Origin: Pocillopora verrucosa
Taxonomy: Eukaryota > Cnidaria > Anthozoa > Scleractinia > Pocilloporidae
DNA length: 64,000 bases
Reading direction: 5' to 3'
Assembly (NCBI RefSeq): GCF_036669915.1
Contig: NC_089316.1
Location: 1,826,743-1,890,742, forward strand
A program made the position numbers and the translations under genes. This document shows, one piece after another, positions 63,001 to 64,000 of this stretch; position 1 is the stretch's first letter; every line of letters starts with the position of its first letter. The notes below the pieces were generated by a model. It worked only from the letters and a program-made list of their open reading frames with translations. It did no database searches and was not told the DNA's origin.

Positions 63001-64000
63001 TTTATTTCTGAAGGTCTGATATTTTCTGGTTTTTTTTGTTTTTTTAGGATACCAAGTCCAGAAGCTGTGGACACAATAATTGTCACAATAGAGGATTACT
63101 ACAATGACTTTTTACACTTGAAAGACAAGTAAAGTGAACTTGAATGTTTCTTTTATAGCTATGGGAAGTTTTAGTGTTAACGGCATGATGTCTTTACAAC
63201 GTCGCGCACACCGAGATACCACTCGATGTTTTGTGAACCGGCGTGAACCGAGAAAGCGTGAGCGCGACGTGAAAATGCTTTAAAGTGAAGTAAAAATTGT
63301 AGAAACTGGTTTAAGATAAGGGAGAAGACTCGGTGACTGTTTGGGTTTTCTTACGCTGATTAGTTTTTCAATAAGACTCTTTTTTCGACAGATTTTTCGA
63401 TAACCTCATGAAACAAGCTCTGAAGAAAGTGCTGCTAGAATATGTCCGTGCAATGCTGAACAAGTATGGTGTTGAATATTTTTAACTGTTTTGTATTTAG
63501 TGGACTTAACTTCTGGCATTGCCGTATTGCTTGCGAAAAGCGGGAGTGTTTCAGATTTTCATGATGGTCGGCGATCATTCACTTTGTAGTTTTGTCTGAC
63601 GAAGACGTAAATGAACGCGTGGTGAAAATTCGCGCTCGTGGGGTTAAAAGGCATGAACGTTACGTGAAAATTTCTTAACGTGACATTTTTAAAAATTGAA
63701 TGAGTGCGCTTTGAAAATGCGCAAACTTCAGCGACGGTTCGTGAGAATCTGGTACGCTAACTGATGTAACTCAAAATCTGAGATTTTGTGTGTAAATCCG
63801 CGATAGTCTTGGACCTTCCCGGCATAAGGAGGCACACCTCAACTTAAGTTTTACAAGTTCTTTTTCATTTTTCTAGGCGTATTGCATTTAAGGATTACGA
63901 AGGAAGGAGGGATGCGGCAAAAAAGATCACGGAGGAATCCAAAAAGATCGAGAAACTCTTCAAGAAGTTAGCCAAAGCTAATTTGCAGCCAGAAACTCGA
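51060..64000 (+). CDS. EXOC3: Exocyst complex component 3 (SEC6), 25 exons visible, 3' truncated by the window
   Basis: Subunit of the exocyst, which tethers secretory vesicles at the plasma membrane. Exons: 51060-51134, 51477-51533, 51917-51996, 52106-52138, 53080-53170, 53785-53891, 54443-54533, 54925-54963, 55404-55513, 56198-56311, 56758-56869, 57312-57395, 57807-57883, 58606-58701, 59059-59125, 59623-59715, 59822-59863, 60033-60084, 60457-60527, 61304-61357, 61724-61824, 62345-62416, 63048-63128, 63392-63463 and 63877 onward. All phases agree; 665 codons are in the window against about 745 in vertebrates, so about 80 are missing. Matches: [58 protein letters not shown]. Exon 7 uses the acceptor ending at 54442; the one eight bases on would create a stop. 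Confidence 0.95.
52454..52901. repeat. 184-base perfect inverted repeat carrying two tRNA-derived heads
   Basis: The arms 52454-52637 and 52718-52901 appear identical in inverse orientation, with an 80-base spacer, inside EXOC3 intron 4. Each arm holds a tRNA-like body (plus strand 52760-52835: acceptor-like GGCTTGT pairs with ACGGGCC; GGTTCAAATCC as B box). The D stem and the anticodon arm are imperfect and the base before the anticodon is not T, so these are SINE-type pseudo-tRNAs. A 68-base direct repeat (from AATGAAGATTTTTAGATATA) precedes both the left arm and the spacer end. Confidence 0.8.
53191..53404. mobile_element. MITE-like repeat in EXOC3 intron 5
   Basis: It starts GTTAACCTGTTACACCC and ends GGGGTTAAGGAGTTAAAGG. 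Internal TATTCTCCATACTGTTCTC and ATTGTAAGGAGAAATTAG are shared with related elements at 58385-58507 and 27604-27814. Confidence 0.55.
53484..53520. repeat. C-rich simple repeat
   Basis: Runs of C broken by single T in an intron of EXOC3. A G-quadruplex could form on the minus strand. Base calls in such a run are unreliable. Confidence 0.7.
55025..55277. mobile_element. MITE, TTAACCCTTT family, in EXOC3 intron 8
   Basis: Ends TTAACCCTTTACACC and GGGAGTTAAAGGGTTAA. Internal GAGTGACCAAGACAGAATTT and TTAGTTGATCCAATACCAAA are shared with the copies at 56957-57152 and 62467-62678. Confidence 0.7.
55791..56005. mobile_element. MITE, TTAACCCTTT family, in EXOC3 intron 9
   Basis: Ends AACACTTTAACTCCCAAGA and CTGGGAGTCAAAGGGTTAA. 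The interior differs from the other copies (TAGCTGCTACACATTTCC), so this is a subfamily. Confidence 0.65.
56957..57152. mobile_element. MITE, TTAACCCTTT family, in EXOC3 intron 11
   Basis: About 195 bases ending TTGGGAGTGAGAGGGTTAA, in the same orientation as the copies at 55025 and 62467. It shares CAAATTCTCCAAACTAACA with the latter. Confidence 0.7.
58385..58507. mobile_element. Partial MITE-like repeat in EXOC3 intron 13
   Basis: It begins TTAACCTTTTGACCACC and ends GTTAGGGTGTAAAGGGTTAA, with GAACAGTATGGAGAATATGC inside; the right part matches 42318-42395. Confidence 0.6.
59149..59283. mobile_element. Short foldback MITE in EXOC3 intron 15
   Basis: 135 bases with imperfect inverted ends of about 30 bases (TGCCGGTTTCACAGAGGATT against TGCCAGTGTGCTAACGGATT). 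GATTTGGAC occurs near both ends and again in the middle. Confidence 0.6.
60160..60345 (-). mobile_element. tRNA-derived SINE in EXOC3 intron 18
   Basis: On the minus strand TGGCTCAGTGGTAGAGTATC is a clear A-box/D-arm and GGTTTGAGGTTCGTTTCC a B-box-like T-arm about 35 bases on. No acceptor stem closes, so this is a SINE head. The boundaries are approximate. Confidence 0.6.
60805..60980. repeat. Dispersed repeat with TGCGTCGGTGTGAGAG core, longer copy
   Basis: It shares CTGCGTCGGTGTGAGAG and ATCAACTGAGTTGATAA with 38740-38835 and continues through AAGAGTTTCAAAGCTGAC and GAGCGTTAGCCCTTCGTCAG. It lies in EXOC3 intron 19. Confidence 0.55.
61965..62275. repeat. Tandem duplication (~115 bases) in EXOC3 intron 21
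   Basis: AACAATTTC, GAGGCGCGGGAAAA, GGCGAGG, AAGACGCGTTTTGTT, TAATTGGTTGAGAGGGCG and GATGTCTCGACC occur twice in order, from about 61988 and 62094. A further GAAGCGCGGGAAAACACGAG at 62231 and GCGCGGGAAAACGCG at 61500 are partial copies. Confidence 0.7.
62467..62678. mobile_element. MITE, TTAACCCTTT family, in EXOC3 intron 22
   Basis: Starts AACCTTTTAACTCCCATGAG and ends GGGGAGTTAAAAAGTTAA. The interior is nearly collinear with the copy at 55025. Confidence 0.7.

Overview
This is a eukaryotic window, AT-rich, with short phase-consistent introns, secreted modular proteins and many short repeats. The protein content and repeats point to an anthozoan cnidarian, most likely a stony coral. Evidence: PAN-EGF and fibrinogen-like secreted proteins of the kind reported from coral skeletal matrix, a rhodopsin-type GPCR, degenerate LINE reverse-transcriptase fragments, tRNA-derived SINE-like sequences, and many MITE-like elements ending in TTAACCCTTT/AAAGGGTTAA. 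No bacterial gene organisation, CRISPR array or rRNA was seen.

Layout. 0.1-9.1 kb: two tandem minus-strand genes, each of four exons and 307 codons, for secreted PAN/apple-EGF-beta-sandwich proteins. 12.4-13.4 kb: a minus-strand class A GPCR whose frame breaks at two runs of six T. 14.7-25.0 kb: three two-exon genes (minus, plus, minus) for secreted fibrinogen-like proteins, the first two head to head. 28.4-36.2 kb: two duplicated, uncharacterised helical proteins, each with an intronless coding region behind a non-coding first exon and TATA box; a relic of a third first exon lies between them. 39.9-41.7 kb: an F-box/leucine-rich-repeat protein broken at a run of six G. 43.6-47.9 kb: a five-exon gene for an unrecognised MGC-start (probably lipid-anchored) protein. 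48.9-50.9 kb: SETD4, two exons, minus strand. 51.06 kb to the window end: EXOC3 (exocyst SEC6), 25 exons visible, truncated by the window edge; it starts 208 bp from SETD4 on the opposite strand.

Two parts can be contrasted. The right third (F-box protein, SETD4, EXOC3) is conserved housekeeping sequence whose introns are full of MITEs. The left and middle parts are a lineage-specific region of tandemly duplicated secreted and helical proteins. The least explained item is the pair of helical genes at 28-36 kb, with duplicated promoters, leader introns and 3' flanks but no family I can name. All exon boundaries were read by eye from GT/AG sites, reading phase and comparison between paralogues; none was tested against transcripts.
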